Both the position numbers and the translations under genes were made by a program. The notes under the pieces are model-generated. The model was not told the DNA's origin, did not search any database, and worked only from the letters and a program-made list of their open reading frames with translations. This document shows, piece after piece, positions 42,589-43,158 of a stretch of 43,158 bases of DNA. Origin of the DNA: an uncultured Bacteroidota bacterium (GTDB lineage: Bacteria; Bacteroidota; Bacteroidia; Flavobacteriales; BACL11); the NCBI GenBank assembly GCA_902579065.1, contig CACHFI010000007.1, positions 1 to 43,158 of the forward strand. Reading direction: 5' to 3'. Position 1 is the first letter of the stretch. Each line of letters starts with the position of its first letter.

Positions 42589-43158
42589 CTATTTTGTCAA
42601 TAGTTTAGCAATATATTTTCCGACAATATCAAATTCTAAATTAACCGTATCTCCAATTTTAATTTTTTTCAAATTTGTCTTTTCCCACGTATAAGGAATG
42701 ATTGCAACTGAAAAGCTATTTTCTTGTGAATTACAAACAGTTAGACTAATACCGTTTACACAAATTGATCCTTTTTCAACAGTAACATTATTAGATTTTT
42801 CATATGTAAAGGTCATAACATATGAGCCCCCATTTTCATCTATTGAAATACACTCTGCTATTTGATCAACATGTCCTTGAACAATATGTCCATCTAGCCT
42901 ATTATTTAGCATCATGCTTCTCTCAATATTTACCACATCACCTACCTTTAATGAACTAAAATTACTTTTGTCTATTGTTTCCTTTACAACATTTACCAAA
43001 TAGGTTTCTTTAGTAATATCAGCTACTGTTAGACAAACTCCATTATGTGAAATACTTTGGTCGACTTTTAGTTCAGGCAGCAAAGGGGATTTAAATAAAA
43101 TATCCAAATTGTTTTTATTTGTTTTTACATCTACAACCTCAGCCATATTTTCAATAAT
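42589..43158 (-). CDS. ribE: Riboflavin synthase alpha chain, 5' end beyond the window
   Basis: The enzyme joins two 6,7-dimethyl-8-ribityllumazine molecules to give riboflavin. Two tandem lumazine-binding repeats are visible: the first has the [11 protein letters not shown] and [24 protein letters not shown]-type segments, and the second has [13 protein letters not shown] and [30 protein letters not shown]. An in-frame ATG exists at 43146, but the frame stays open to the edge and reads IIEN before it. Riboflavin synthases start MFTGIIEN, so the true start should be four codons beyond the window. No FMN riboswitch can be judged. purT follows 4 bases downstream. Confidence 0.93.
   Translation of the reverse strand: MIENMAEVVDVKTNKNNLDILFKSPLLPELKVDQSISHNGVCLTVADITKETYLVNVVKETIDKSNFSSLKVGDVVNIERSMMLNNRLDGHIVQGHVDQIAECISIDENGGSYVMTFTYEKSNNVTVEKGSICVNGISLTVCNSQENSFSVAIIPYTWEKTNLKKIKIGDTVNLEFDIVGKYIAKLLTK

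Noticed and set aside
43140-43158. ATG at 43146 as the true ribE start
   Set aside because: The frame remains open upstream and encodes IIEN, the continuation of the usual MFTG opening, so the start lies outside the window.

Overview
The window looks like a chromosomal segment of a marine-type member of the Bacteroidota, most likely class Flavobacteriia. Four things support this: very AT-rich DNA; promoters of the Bacteroidota form TAnnTTTG; five secreted proteins ending in type A Por/T9SS sorting domains; and the order rplM-rpsI-rpsB-tsf-pyrH-frr, together with a large plant/Chlamydia/Bacteroidota-type IspG of 636 residues. Gene density is extreme: there is no gene-free stretch above 300 bases, and many neighbours abut or share bases of stop and start codons. 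Species cannot be named from this sequence.

Region 1 (1-9863, all minus strand) is housekeeping. gdhA and kbl are read first. A strong promoter then drives rplM, rpsI, rpsB and tsf, followed by an internal terminator-like hairpin, then pyrH, frr, an RND/MMPL exporter, rfbA, and the start of a polyprenyl synthetase cut by the window edge.

Region 2 (9997-19967) has a TonB-dependent receptor abutting kdsB, a 1197-residue secreted subtilisin on the other strand, a predicted DNA-binding HU-type/transmembrane/SPOR protein, a hotdog thioesterase, a glycosyltransferase family 9 protein and TatD. Region 3 (20004-23946) has tRNA-Ser(GGA), a cluster of tiny, mostly membrane proteins around a 289-residue multi-pass membrane protein of unknown function, then an operon of an OmpA-type lipoprotein, a TIGR01777 epimerase and two more tiny membrane proteins.

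Region 4 (24028-33421) is a secretion-cargo block. An arylsulfotransferase-like protein, a CotH-kinase protein and a propeller protein sit in one tightly coupled minus-strand operon. Divergent to it are a DUF502 membrane protein and a PNGase F-like protein whose two lobes are split by a LamG domain. The gap between them holds a 10-bp-phased A-tract array. Region 5 (33421-43158) has ispG overlapping the PNGase gene, a complete MacAB-TolC-like tripartite efflux operon with two permeases and a terminal GNAT acetyltransferase, then purT and ribE on the minus strand; ribE runs off the edge.

The observations most worth following are the PNGase F-like architecture with one catalytic glutamate apparently missing, the HU-TM-SPOR protein, the small-membrane-protein cluster, the phased A-tract array, predicted leaderless transcripts, and convergent gene pairs that all overlap or nearly touch at their stop codons.
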